Of a stretch of 64,000 nt of DNA, positions 33,533 to 45,292 are shown one piece after another. The translations under genes and the position numbers were made by a program. Below the pieces are notes generated by a model, which had not been told where the DNA came from, made no database searches, and worked only from the letters and a program-made list of their open reading frames with translations. The DNA lies in assembly GCA_026008535.1 (NCBI GenBank), contig BRKX01000003.1, forward strand, positions 63,017,001 through 63,081,000, in the 5' to 3' direction. This DNA comes from Perilla frutescens. Lineage: Eukaryota; Streptophyta; Magnoliopsida; Lamiales; Lamiaceae. The first letter of the stretch is position 1; the number at the start of each line of letters is the position of its first letter.

Positions 33533-34890
33533 AAGATGATAAATAAAGGTAAGACTCTAGGACATGGATACACAATACTCCTATTGATCCAACAACAAGA
33601 GTTTAAATACATAATCACGCCAAGTTCATAGATAGGAAGACCATGAGTATAGAAGAAGCATCTCTCGAATACCTCCTTAATTGCGAATGCGACAAGGATG
33701 GCTATCTCTAACACATTCCAAGGTCGCACCTACCAAAGGCTCTAAAGGGTCACATTTCCTCCCACATAATCGACATTCGACTGAGAAGACAACTATGTAG
33801 ATTTGATCCAAGCATGCTTATGATCACGGGATTGACTAGATGTAAGTGATTCATACATGTGATGCTAGTAAGAAGGCCACTCAAACCACATCATTCAAGC
33901 TCAAGCATGGATTAAAACCTTGACAAAGCATAATCATATATATAAAACTCAAATCAAGATCAATATTCACATTGTTTCACCACATCCTAGAGCCCTAAGG
34001 CTCTTAGCCAACCATATTCACAATAACATCAAGAATACAAAAGAAGAAACAAAAACCCATTCTAAATACAAGCTTAAGAGAGGAAAAGAAATGATATAAC
34101 CCAATATAGAGCACTCATCTTCAATCTAATGGCTTGAATCTTCAAATGGATGGTTGAATCTTCCTTTTTCTTCTTGATCTTCAAAAATGCCCAAATGTGT
34201 TGTTTCTCTTGTGTATTTTCGAGTTCAAGGGTTGTTGGGTGTTTGGTTTGAAAACCCCATTAGATATATAAAGGAGTGGACCAATAATTGGATGCCAAAA
34301 GTCAATTTTAATTTCCGTCTGTGTGGAACTCGACCCCAGGAACTCACGTTTGAGGGTCGAGTTTGGAACAAAGGAAATCAGGTCTCTAAAGGCTCTGCAA
34401 CATGGGCTTTTGGTCGCGTTTTGGGGTCCCGTTTCGACTGAAGGCCGAAACTCGACCCAGGAACTCGCGTTTGACATCCACATTTCGCCCAAAGGATTTC
34501 GGGTCCTGAAGCCTCTGCAAAATGGCATTTTCATCACGTTTGGGGGTTGCATTTTGGCTCAAGGCCGAGGCGCGATCCCCTTGGGTCGCGTTTGTGCCTC
34601 GCGTGCCGCTGTGTGTTGAAGCGCGACCCCCTAGGTCGCGTTTGGGGGTCGTGTCTTCAACACTTAGGCGTTTTCTTACTCGTTTCTTCATCATTTCATG
34701 CCGTGTGCACTCTTTGTTGATCCCATAATAAATTTCACTTTGTTTTTGCTTTGTTCAAACCCAAAAATTCCCTTTATTGGCCACATTACATAAAATATAA
34801 GATTAAATCAAAATTAACAATATTACAGCATATATACATGATAACCAAGTGCAAATGCACTCAAAATGAGTGCAATTTATGCACTCATCA
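33210..34890 (-). repeat. element C 5' LTR (1681 bp)
   Basis: On the minus strand it starts TGATGAGTGCATAAATTGC and ends GTAAATCTCGCA. It contains a (GA)n tract at 33502-33528 and a GC-rich hairpin block at 34320-34680 (for example GCGCGACCCCCTAGGTCGCG). No gene. Confidence 0.8.
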
Positions 34891-34915
34891 GGAACCTAGA
34901 CAATGAAGGGCTAAC

Positions 34916-35522
34916 TGTAGTGGCTATTTTTCGTCAGCTCACTATGCTAGTCCATGAGATTAAACGTTGTCATTTAACCGAGCAACCTCATAAAGATCGG
35001 GTAGTTTGAATTAAATAGAATTAGCCGTTCGCATTACCTGGAAGGGTTGACGTGATCAAATGAAGGAGATCATGCATTAACCGCTCCCGTAATATACGCG
35101 AACCCTAACGCTGTCTCTCTCTATAAAAGGAGACATCCCTCCTCATTTGAGGGGTACGCTGAGATACCCACAAGCTTCACATCATACCCTAGACACATTA
35201 AGTTTATCATTTTCCAAGTTCATTCCGCTCCGGCGATTCAACATCCGGGCTTCTTTTCTACGTTCTTCCAAGATCGAACGACGTTCCCCTTGATCTCTAG
35301 TCACGTTCTGACTAGAGATTACCGTCATTAAGCTCTTTAATTATTCAATTATTTCGTACTTTATTTCTTTCTACTATTCTTCTTTTCCTGACTTGAGCGT
35401 CGGAGGCCCAACGATCGTCACCCCCCGACGATCTTTGGCTTTTACGGTATCTTCTGTTTTTGTTTCACAGATCGACCGCTGCTCCGGACTAATACGATTA
35501 ATTGCAGATTTTCGGATCTACA
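34916..35522 (+). repeat. element A 3' LTR (607 bp)
   Basis: Runs TGTAGTGGCTATTTTTCG to GGATCTACA. TATA box CTATAAAA at 35121-35128. It is preceded by GACAATGAAGGGCTAAC, the same purine-containing junction as in element B, and followed by the GTTTA target duplication. Confidence 0.92.
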
Positions 35523-35527
35523 GTTTA

Positions 35528-36689
35528 GGATGAAGTTTGGTCCGTTACTATAATTTTTCATTTTTTTTTTGTTTAATAATATTCAATTCATTTGGCATTA
35601 AAAATTAAACTTTTCATTCTGCCTATATATATATAGTTTATGATTGAACTACCTAAGAAATAAATTATGCATTAAATTGAAATGTTTATATTAATTACTA
35701 ATGAATGATTAAAAAAACTAATCGGGAGGTTAAAAATAAAGATAAAGCATTAAAACAATACTAAACAAAAGATGAATTATTAATGACATATAAATAAAAA
35801 ACTATACATTTAGAATGAAAAAATAAACAAATGAAACTGAATAGACATTGCATTTAAATTTTTTCAACACCAATATAATGAAAATTGCAATAAATAATTA
35901 AATCATTAAATAGAATAATTAAAAAAAAAGTTATTGTAGGAACATTTAAGGAAAGTCCTAAGCTTAGAATGAAGAAAAAAAAAGATGAACTGCTTAAGCA
36001 ATAATCGAACCTATAACACTAAGAGGCAAATTGAATTTTAGTTTCAAAAAAGAAAAAACTAAAGAAGAAAAAAACAACAAAAAAGGAAATGAAAGAAAAA
36101 ATAAAATAAAAGGTACTTAAGGGGTACGGTTTCACAAAAAAAAAAAAAAAATTGAAAAAGCAAAAAAAAATACACACACACAAAAGGAAAAAGGAAATTG
36201 AAAAAGAAAATGTAAGAGTGGTGGTAGCCGCAGCGCAAGGTTGGACCTAGGCTGATCAAGGTTCTGAGATTCCATACAACCGCTAATGACACTACCAAGA
36301 CTTCAAACTTTTTCAACAAAAAAATATTTATTGATCAAGTTTTTTTCTAATTTTTGAATAATAATTTTACTTCTATAATTTTGCTTTAATACATAGATAG
36401 ATAGATAGATAGATAGATTTCATTTTTTGAATTATTTGATTGCAGTTTGCAGGTATAATATTAAAATTTCAAAATTGTCTATTAAAAACGATTGAGGGAA
36501 TTTAAGGGTTTTAAAATTATTATATCGATAGCTCAGAGAATATCATTTTAAAATTGAAAATTTCGTTGTGATTAATTTTATGCATGGAATTTGTAAGGAA
36601 TGCTTCACAAATAGTAGTTGGGGTGGGATGCGACGAGCCGTGGTCCCTTGTTAAACTTATTAAATTCCAATTCAATTATTAATGGGGTA
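35528..36689. other. AT-rich intergenic sequence
   Basis: No gene. A-rich tracts lie at 36100-36190, and a (GATA)n microsatellite at about 36391-36417. Confidence 0.6.
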
Positions 36690-37045
36690 ATTTACACTTT
36701 GATATCTACATTTTGGACATTTTTTTAAAAATGATCCACTTTATTACTATTACTAAAATAGTACCTACTTTTTCAAAATCTTTGCAAATCTGACCTTGAT
36801 AAAATTTCCAGCCTAGAATATCTATGTGGCACGCCGGAATTCTTGTGTGGCTTTTTTGCTCTAATAAAAAATATTATCTGGATATTCCATGTCAATTATG
36901 AATTAAAAATAAAATAAATTTTTTGGGCATGCCACATAGATATTCTAGGCTGAAAATTTGATCGATGTCAGATTTGTAAAAATTTTGAAAAAGTTGGAAC
37001 TATTTTTGCTAATAGTAATCAAGCTTACAAATATTGGAATTATTA
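36690..37045. mobile_element. foldback MITE with about 95-bp arms
   Basis: The arm 36741-36836 (including AGAATATCTATGTGGCA) is the inverted copy of 36928-37020 (including TGCCACATAGATATTCT). The loop is about 90 bp. There is no coding content. Ends are approximate, and the outer GGGGTAATTTACAC may be a terminus. Confidence 0.7.
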
Positions 37046-39512
37046 TCAATTATATATAATTTATATTATTTAAACATAAAATGAATGAAATGATATCTGT
37101 ACATCGTACGGGAAAAATGCTAGTTATATATATATATACACACAAAACATAAATATAGAAATAGTGTAGGATTAAAATAAACCCAAATTCAACTATGGAA
37201 GATCTACCTAAAATTTTAAAGAAGAAGAAGAAGGAAATACTCATTATGTGATGTCAATCGATCGACCTGAGATCTCACGGACGACCTCAAAGAAAAACAT
37301 CTTCACAAAGTAAATTTATATATTTATTTACATAAAAATAGTAGACAATAATGCTGATGAAATTCAAGAACAACACAAAATTAAGCGGTAAAATCCTAAA
37401 ACTATCCAAGTCAAATTGGGTGACCCACTTGAAAATAATAACACGATACATCAGAAACAAAAAGTGGACCATAGTATTAATTTCCTTAACGATATGATGC
37501 TTCATAATGTGGACCACAGTGTTAATGATTTAGTACTCTTCTTCATTTTAAAATTATTGGAAATGTTCTGCATATATTGTTGCATGTCTCCATTATTTTG
37601 CTCGCAAATATCAAGATGTAAATAGACATTACATAATATAGGGAGAAAGATTTTTCACTTTTAATTTCTACGCTTGCTATATACAAATAGAAGTGTGAAT
37701 TTGATCGGTTAGATTCAAAATCGAACCCTAAAAAATAAACCCATAAAATAAAGTAATAAAAATAATCAGGCAAAGGTTTCCATGCACCGGGTTAACTGAT
37801 AGCTTTGATCAGGCGAGTTAATTTTGCAGTCAATCCGTCCCATTAGAAAAAAAAATGCCAGAAAATTATCACTCATAACACTAAAATGTACCATTCGTAA
37901 CCAGAAAAGTATCGTCCTTACTACGTCGAGCGAATGCACTATGATAGTCGTCGGATCCAAAAAATTAAATTAATTCACTGTACTTTTCGGATTCACTAAT
38001 TCCATATTTGGTTTCTATTTATTTCGGAAAAATTAATTATCGAGCGCAATGCACTTGTCCACGCGTTCGAGTTAGTGCACTGCGTGATTCACCGGAGAAA
38101 AAAAATAATTAGCTTTAATCTTAGGGTTCACTAATTCCATTTTAGGACATATATTTATTTCGAAAATTTAATTGTTGAACATAGTGTACTAGCCCACGCG
38201 TTAGCGTTATGCGAGTGCATCACACGAGATCAAACGAATTAAATTAATTTATTTTAATTTCAAGATTTACTAATTTCATTTAATAGTATTTATTTTTTGG
38301 AAAAAATAAATGTAAAAATTCAGAGAAAAAAATGAAAATGAGTAAATTGGATGCATACACGGGAACACACAAAAAAAAAATTGGTGGGGGGATTGGACCA
38401 GATCTGGGGGTAGGTTGGGCCTATCTAAGAAGCCAGGCCCATTAGATGAGTGGACTAAAAACCTCCTCAAATAATAAAATATCAAATTGCGTAGCTAGAA
38501 CTAAAGATAAGAAAAACATATAACTAACAATAACAAAATCAAAATGTGAGCTTTTAATTTAGCGTATTAAAGAAAATTTAATCCCAAATAAAACTCCAAA
38601 TTTAATTCATATGACCCTTTTTAAGAAAAAATCAAATATTATCAAGGAATCTCCCAAGAATCAACACCTTGGAATCTTTCAAAAGAGTTTCAGGTCCAAA
38701 GATTTTGGATACTAAATCCACAATCAATTTCGTATCGAGTTCAGGACACTGACTATCTACAGTCTACACATACATACTAAACACTTGAAACATCTACAAT
38801 CTACACATACAAACAAAACACCCCGTGAAGCTGAAGATCATCAAAGGTTGTTGATATTGGACTCGGGCTCAATGGAGGGGTTTGAGTATTCTTTTCTAGG
38901 GTCTCTCCTCACCCTATCTATCCTAATACATTTTTCGGCCTAACTGATTCGGTACCCTTAATGGGCTAAAATATTTTTTGCCATAATAAAAACAATTTTA
39001 AAAATAGATAATAAAATAATTAGCACGTGTATACATATGTATATGTCACAAACACTTAGGGCTGGTTTGGTTTCATTTCTACATGGAAATTTTTAACTTT
39101 TTTACTCTTCAAAACACTGAAAATGTGTTTGTTTTACTCATTTTCAATTTCAAATTTTCATTTTTACTAATCATATACAATCTATTTATTCATATAGATA
39201 TTATTAATTTTATTACAGTGGGACACATCATTTAAAAAAAATATATATGTATACTAGTATAATTTTAAAACTTTAACCCATTATTTAAAAAAAAATAGCC
39301 CAATTAAGTTTAACCTTTTACGTTCATAAAAATTAAAACAGTTGTCGTTCATCAATTGTAAATTTATACATTATTTTGGACTTTTAGGATATTAATTAAG
39401 AGTGTGATTTTATTTTAGACATCCAATTGAATTAAGACTATTTTTTCTTTAACTCTCCAATTGAATTCAAACTCTTTCAGAATCAATTATTTCATTTATA
39501 TAGTAAAGAACT
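37046..39512. other. AT-rich intergenic sequence, nothing firmly recognised
   Basis: No gene. The stretch 37490-37620 resembles 3530-3610 and 3900-3950, another copy of an unnamed repeat. GGGCTGGTTTGGTT at 39058 looks like a MITE terminus without a visible partner. Confidence 0.5.
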
Positions 39513-39930
39513 ATGGATTTTTTTCCCTCTAATAAATTGAATATAATAGATGATGCTACTTTAAAATCAAGTTTTGAAATTGTTGATGATATTCTAAAGC
39601 ATGAAGAGTTTAGTGATCTTGATGGTCAAGAGTTGTTTCAAACGCATTATAATATCTTTTACTAAAACAAAAAAATACAGGTCTAGATTAACTTACTTCA
39701 ATAGATTAAATAATTGTCCTAATGCATGTATTGCTTATAAAAATTTATTAATCTCATATGTTATGTATAGAATAAGTTTCTCAAGATTGAAGATATTGAA
39801 ATTTTATTTGTGTTCGACCATGTCACAACAAAGGTTGAATAAACTTACTTTGATATTAATGAACACGATTTGCTATAAAATATTGATTGTGGAAAATTTA
39901 TAAGCGAGTTTGCTTCAAAAAAATGCTAGA
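39513..39930 (+). pseudogene. hAT-type transposase C-terminal remnant (zf-MYM/DUF4371 kind)
   Basis: Fragments in two frames. One reads DDILKHEEFSDLDGQELFQT. The other carries CPNACIAYKNLL, SFSRLKILKFYL and STMSQQRLNKL, which fit the hAT C-terminal dimerisation domain found in plant zf-MYM-type hAT proteins. The N-terminal zinc finger and the catalytic core are missing. It lies just upstream of a non-autonomous hAT element, but no shared ends show that they are related. Confidence 0.65.
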
Positions 39931-40007
39931 AGAAGTATCTTTAAAAGATATTGTTCAAAGTAAATTTTTTTTTTGTTTCAAGAATGTTTGAAAATGATAG
40001 TGAGATC

Positions 40008-40519
40008 ATGAATCCTAGGCCTGAGCAAACGGTCCGGACCGAACCAAACCGAACCGAAATACCAAAATTGATAAAAAACTGAAGTTATTTTTTTGGGACC
40101 AAGACCGAACCGATTATTTTTTTCGACCGAACCGAAACTGAAACCGATAAGACCGGTTCGGTTCGGTCGGTTGCGGTCCAAACCGATAAAATGTGTATTT
40201 TTTTTTTACAAATCAATAATTCTACTCAACAAGCATCAAACCAAATCTTAAAATTAAATAAAATGATAAACAAACAAAAACAATGTCATCAAATGATAAA
40301 ATAAATAAAGTCTAAACTCCAAATTTTGGTTTTAGGGCATATACAATATATTATTTTTATTTTAAATTAAATATCGATTCGGTTCGGTTTTCTACAGTTT
40401 TAAGGAGCTAAAACCGAACCGAACCGAATTTGTTACCACCAAAACCGAACCGAACCGAACACACCGGTTCGGTTCGATTTTTCGGTTTCGATTCGGTTTT
40501 GCTCACCCCTAATGAATCC
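40008..40519. mobile_element. non-autonomous hAT element 1 (496 bp)
   Basis: The body 40016-40511 begins TAGGCCTGAGCAAA and ends TTTGCTCACCCCTA, an imperfect TIR. An 8-bp target duplication ATGAATCC lies at 40008-40015 and 40512-40519. Both ends are filled with ACCGAACCGAA / TTCGGTTCGGT runs, so the ends can pair over about 200 bp. No coding capacity. Confidence 0.92.
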
Positions 40520-40686
40520 GATGATTTTGAGCATATGTGACATATTTTATGATTTTGAACATTAAAAATAATTTGAAGATACATTTTTTTTATATATTAT
40601 ATACATTAGAAATTTAGAAAATATGATTATTCTACTTTTATTATGCATTAATTTTAGATTCAATAAATAAGGGCACCATCTTTAAG

Positions 40687-41641
40687 GTTTGAACTAGAGA
40701 TGTCAAAACGGGCCGACGGGGCGGGGCGGGGGGCGGGCTCGGAAAGCCCGCCTTTTGGCGGGGCGGGGCGGGGAAGCCCGCCAGAGGGGCGGGCCCGAAA
40801 AGACAGGGTCCTACCCGCCCCCGCCTAAGCCCGCGGGTTGGCGGGCCGGCCCGCGGGCTTTTCAGTTTTTTTTTTTTAATGCAATTTGAGTTTTAAACTT
40901 CAATAATGAGAAATATATTATTAACCTTGAATTGCTATCGGTATGTTTGATGAATTTTACTAATTGAACATGTAGCTTAGTGCCCAAAATATATATTAGA
41001 ACTAAATAAAGCTCCGATCGGACGCCGGAGAATTTCGACGACAAATGCGATCGAGAACAAAGATGAGAGCACATATAGTAGTTTTAGCTACCACTACTCA
41101 GATTATATTCCTAATTATGTGTTTTATTCCAACAATATTATATCAATTCTCCTTGTTTCTCACGTTTAATTAATTAGTACATGAAATGTTGTTTTCAACT
41201 TGTAATCTAGTATGTAGCAATTTTAGTCTTTTTTTTTCTTTCAATTTAATTTACCTTTTTTTTCTTTCAATTTAAATTACTCTTATTTTTTAACTATCTA
41301 CTTTTTTTATGAGATTGAAATAATCAACTAAACAAGCATAGAAATTTTAATCAAGTTACAATTTACAAATATTTGGGGAATGAGGATATTATCTTATAAT
41401 TCATATTAATCATAAATACCATTTAACTAAAAAAAATAATATATATGTATGTATCGGCGGGCTTGGCGGGTTACCCGCCCCGCCGCGGGCTTTACCCGCC
41501 AAAGCCCGCCCTGCCGCGGGCTTTACCCGACGGGCCCGCCAAAAAAACGGGTTTCAAAGTTAAAGTCCTACCCGCCTAAAACGATGGCGGGTACGGGCTA
41601 GCCCGGCGGGCTTTGCCCGTTTTGACAACTCTAGTTTGAAC
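40687..41641. mobile_element. non-autonomous hAT element 2 (939 bp)
   Basis: The body 40695-41633 begins TAGAGATGTCAAAACGGGC and ends GCCCGTTTTGACAACTCTA. The perfect 8-bp target duplication is GTTTGAAC (40687-40694 and 41634-41641). Very GC-rich GGCGGG/CCCGCC ends flank an AT-rich centre that has no gene. Confidence 0.93.
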
Positions 41642-41950
41642 AGAACATTTCAAATCTTATAGTCGGCCCTGATCCGTGATACATATTTAGCATTGGGCAA
41701 AAGGATTTTGTTTTTCGCCAGTGTAAAGAGTAAGACCCAAAATATAGCCAGCTGATAGATATAATCAGCCTCAAGGCTCACTTAATCTATCTCAAAATCG
41801 ATGCATGGTGCCGGACTTTTCTATTTTATTTTTTAAAAATATTTTGGACGTTAATTATTAAGTAAATATTTTTGAATTCCTATGATTTAACTGATAATGT
41901 TAGATTTCATGAGATTGTTAAAAAACACACCCATGTGGTCTAATATAGAT

Positions 41951-42125
41951 TGGGCCGACTCACCAGTACCCATCTGGCCCATTCCCACTTTCACAATTAC
42001 TTAAAACCACACGAACCAAAACATAATTTGCGGAAAAAAGAAAATAAAACACACAATTGAAATTGTTATTACTAGTTACTAGAAACTAGAACGGACTACG
42101 CCGCACGCACAAGTCCTATACATCG
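41951..42125 (+). promoter_or_regulatory. RPC7-like gene promoter and leader
   Basis: Two TGGGCC/GGCCCA elements (41951-41956 and 41976-41981) lie about 150-175 bp before the ATG. This motif is common in plant housekeeping promoters. No clear TATA box was seen, which also fits such a gene. Confidence 0.5.
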
Positions 42126-44295
42126 ATGGCATTCAGAGGGAGGGGTCGCGGCCGTGGCCGCGGTGGCTTCGGTGGCGGTGGCGGTGGCTATCGGTCGGGC
42201 AAGCAGGAGCCTGTCGAACTTTTTCCGGTAACTATGAATTTTCTACTTTTATTGGTTTTTTCATAACGCAGTTTGATTATCTGCTGTAATTTGATTTGGA
42301 GGCGAATTTCATTGATTGCATAATTGATAGGAAATTGAGTGTTTAGGAACTGTGAAATATTCTGATGAGGAAGTAAGGAAGTATGCCCGGTTCGTAAATT
42401 GGTCAAAGAATCTGCAGACCTTTTTTGAAACATCTTCTTACTATTACGAAGGTCGAAGCCAACATCTTGATAGTACGTTTCCCCCCTTTTCCTTTACCTT
42501 TTTTCTTTTCTTTTCTTTCCTTTTTTGTTTTTGTGAAAATACTTTGCCGTTTGAATTATGGCTGTTTTTTTAAAGTATTTTATATGACTAATGCTTGTTG
42601 GTTATGTATTAGTAGGCTGGAATTGAATATTTATTCATTTAAGCTTCCGTGAAGGATATCATCGAAGTAATTGTGAATAATTTTGAAGTCTAACTGTGTG
42701 CATAAAAGTTGAAATTATAGTGTCTTATATGAAAATAGTATTTGCACTTTATGATGTTGTAAACTTGGATGGAGAAAGGTGTGTTTCTAAAATAATAAAT
42801 GGCAAAGCTATATCTCATCTGGAATTCTCTTTCAATGTTATGAATTTGTAGTCCAGTGTCATGCTGCTGCTCGTAATTCTGTCTTTTCGAGTTCGATTTC
42901 ATACCATATGGATGCTTGCGTTCTGTTGATCTGATATATCTCTTCAAATTATGGATGCAGAAGTGCAAAAATTAGACATAGAAAGGTATGCGGATAAGAA
43001 ATTGCGAGCAACACAGGCTAAGCAACCACTATGGCACTTGATAAAGATGGACACAGATCATATGCCTGCAGAACTAGCCAGAGGTTGATTTTCATACCTT
43101 TTGTGGAAATTAGATGTTTATATTAGATTGTACCATCATCTCTTCAGATTGCCCATATATTTTCTTAATCTCGTATTCTCTTTCACTTAACAGGTGATAA
43201 GCGTGTTGCCAAGAAAGTTCGGTGGGACAATGATGTTGGTAAGTTGGCAAGAAATGATATTCTTATATGTGGCTAGAGGGAGAGAAGATTTAGTGAAGCA
43301 TTGTTCTGCCTGTTTCTTCTTTTTCTGACCGCAACAAAAAATCTTCGTCGTGTGTGGGCTTTTTCTTGTTTTGTTTATAAACTTTTGTTGCAGGTCATCA
43401 TAATCATGGATGTTGTTTACATATGTCATGTTGATGAGCATATTTGTTAAAAATATATATTTTGATAATATGCCTCTAACTGATGGGTGTGGAAATCATA
43501 ACAGACTTGAACAAACTTGATGTCTTTGAGAAGCTTGAGCAGAAGCATGAGGTAAATTTTCTCACGTCTCATTAAAAAATATAGTCCATAATGATATTTC
43601 ATTACTTCAATATTTTTACTGGGAACATTGTTCTTTTTTTCTAGTGTCTACCTATGCCATTTTGTTTTAATTATTAATATTAATATTAATATTATTTTGG
43701 CTCTGAAAATTTGAGTTTACAGGGCAAAGAAGGAGGCGAAAAGAAAGAAAATGAAGAGGAGGAAGAAGAAGAGCTAGAAAATGAAGAAGACGATGGAGAA
43801 TACAGTGATGAGGGTGATTATGAGCAGGTACACAGTACACTAAATATTACTCACTGCCGTGTGCATGGGGGCTTACCTTCTTGCATCATTTTTACCTTGT
43901 TCTTGTATCTGTGAGCCTTCTATTTCTGCTATTGTGTTCGAATTTTTTATTATTTCAGAATTTGACAATCTTGTTAGTACTTGTATTACGTATTATTCGC
44001 ACTCTCATTCAAGATGAAGTACCCGAGTTGGAAACTACCATTGCATATGTTGATAAATCAAAGCATTCCAGTTTCCATTGACTTCCTTGAAATATTTACT
44101 CTGCAATTTACAGGCGGAATATTGTGATGACGATGAAGATGATTTTAACATGGCTGAGGAAGTTGGTATGCTTGGTCATGGTTTTCAACTTGCTCAGTTC
44201 ATTTCTCATTATTTGGAATCCATCATCCGTACTTTTGATCTCTTTTGACCTTCCCTTATGAAATTGTGATGTTTGCAGATGAGCCGGACTATTGA
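42126..44295 (+). CDS. DNA-directed RNA polymerase III subunit RPC7-like (Rpc31 family)
   Basis: Eight exons read by eye (42126-42227, 42331-42472, 42961-43083, 43194-43238, 43505-43551, 43723-43827, 44114-44165, 44279-44295) keep phase across seven GT-AG introns and give 210 residues. The N-terminus is a Gly/Arg-rich run (residues 4-21), then PVELFP, a central part with PAELARGDKRVAKKVRWDN, then LDVFEKLEQKHE, and from about residue 154 a very acidic tail ending DEPDY. This order of Gly-rich start, KKVRW, FEKLEQKH and acidic tail is that of plant RPC7/Rpc31 proteins. In known complexes Rpc31 joins Rpc34 and Rpc82 in the Pol III subcomplex that works in initiation at tRNA and 5S genes in the nucleus. 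The gene looks intact and shares no operon-like relation with its neighbours. Symbol left blank since the plant naming is not fixed. Confidence 0.9.
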
Positions 44296-45292
44296 GTTAC
44301 TATTCCCGATTGCGTGGCTGACTTAATTCAGTCTGGCGCCTATTTTTCATTTGCTCTAAAAATTTTATGGTAGTTGGACCCGTGGTGATCTTCTTGTTTC
44401 CTGATGAAAATATTCAAGAACTCGACTCCATGAGGTAGATTTCTTACTTGCAACATAATTTTTAAGTTAGACATTGTTATGGTTTGTCTAGTTTTTGTTT
44501 TACCCAATTACGCCTTCTTGACAGAGCTTAGGTTGATGTACATGCAGCGAATCGTCGTGATTAGGTCTTATTTTCTTCATAGAATAAGGGCAAATTGTGT
44601 TTATTTACTTTTTTCTTGGTATTGAGTGGATAGCCTCAAGACTCTTGACTATTTCTAATTTTTGCGGATTAGGTGATGATATATATAATATATTTCACCT
44701 AAAGAGGCGTGATAAGATTTATCCTCGATACGGAGTATATATGACGCATTTATCAATATTCAATCCACTAAAAAATTGTGCCATCAAGTTTACAAATTCG
44801 CAAAAGGAAAAAAACACTCGTATTCTTTCCCTAATTTGTCGAGTTTTAAATACTTGATCAAAATCCACCTACGAGATTGATTTATTTCATCAAAGTGAAA
44901 TACATTCGATACGTAGAGTGCATTAAATGCACAAAAACGTGTACTAGATATATGGATGGTGGAATGTATGGTTGGTGTATTTGAACTTTAAGTAGCATAA
45001 CCCCTGTGTGATACACGGGAATATTAAAATGCATTTTAATTATACACGATAATACTAACTAATTGTACGTATTTCAAACGTTTCCGTTTGGAGTTTAAGG
45101 TATATACATATGAAACCTTTTACTTTTATATAGATAAATAATAGTGTACATAAAATATTTTTTATAATTTTTTTATTGAGTTTAGTAAATAAAATATATT
45201 AAATTTATATTTATTTTTATCATTTAATTGGTACTAGGTAATCTTGTGTAAAGTGAACTTTTAATTGAATATAGATGAATAGTGTAACACAA
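44296..45292. other. 3' flank of RPC7-like gene and AT-rich spacer
   Basis: Probable 3' UTR at the start (AATAAG near 44583), then no recognised feature. Confidence 0.5.

Larger units (their letters stand above)
26645..34890 (-). mobile_element. element C: Athila-type Ty3/gypsy retrotransposon, 3' end lost
   Basis: Read on the minus strand: LTR (34890-33210), primer site, gag-protease, reverse transcriptase, RNase H, integrase and a downstream non-coding part. The LTR abuts element A sequence at 34891, close to the 3' LTR of A. On the other side no second LTR was found, and the sequence meets element A gag at about 26645. A deletion probably removed the C 3' LTR together with A pol. The lineage call rests on the aspartate-tRNA primer site, the gag-pro order and the integrase style. 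Confidence 0.85.
16291..35527 (+). mobile_element. element A: Tat-lineage Ty3/gypsy retrotransposon, nested and gutted
   Basis: The 5' and 3' LTRs (each 607 bp) are flanked by a 5-bp target duplication GTTTA at 16291-16295 and 35523-35527, which shows they belong to one insertion. The 5' LTR is split by element D. The interior keeps a primer-binding-like site, a degenerate gag (25052 to about 26640) and 25 bp before the 3' LTR, including the purine-rich stretch near 34901-34910. Everything between has been replaced by element C. The whole pol region is missing. Lineage is inferred from the gag style and from the relative B. Confidence 0.85.
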
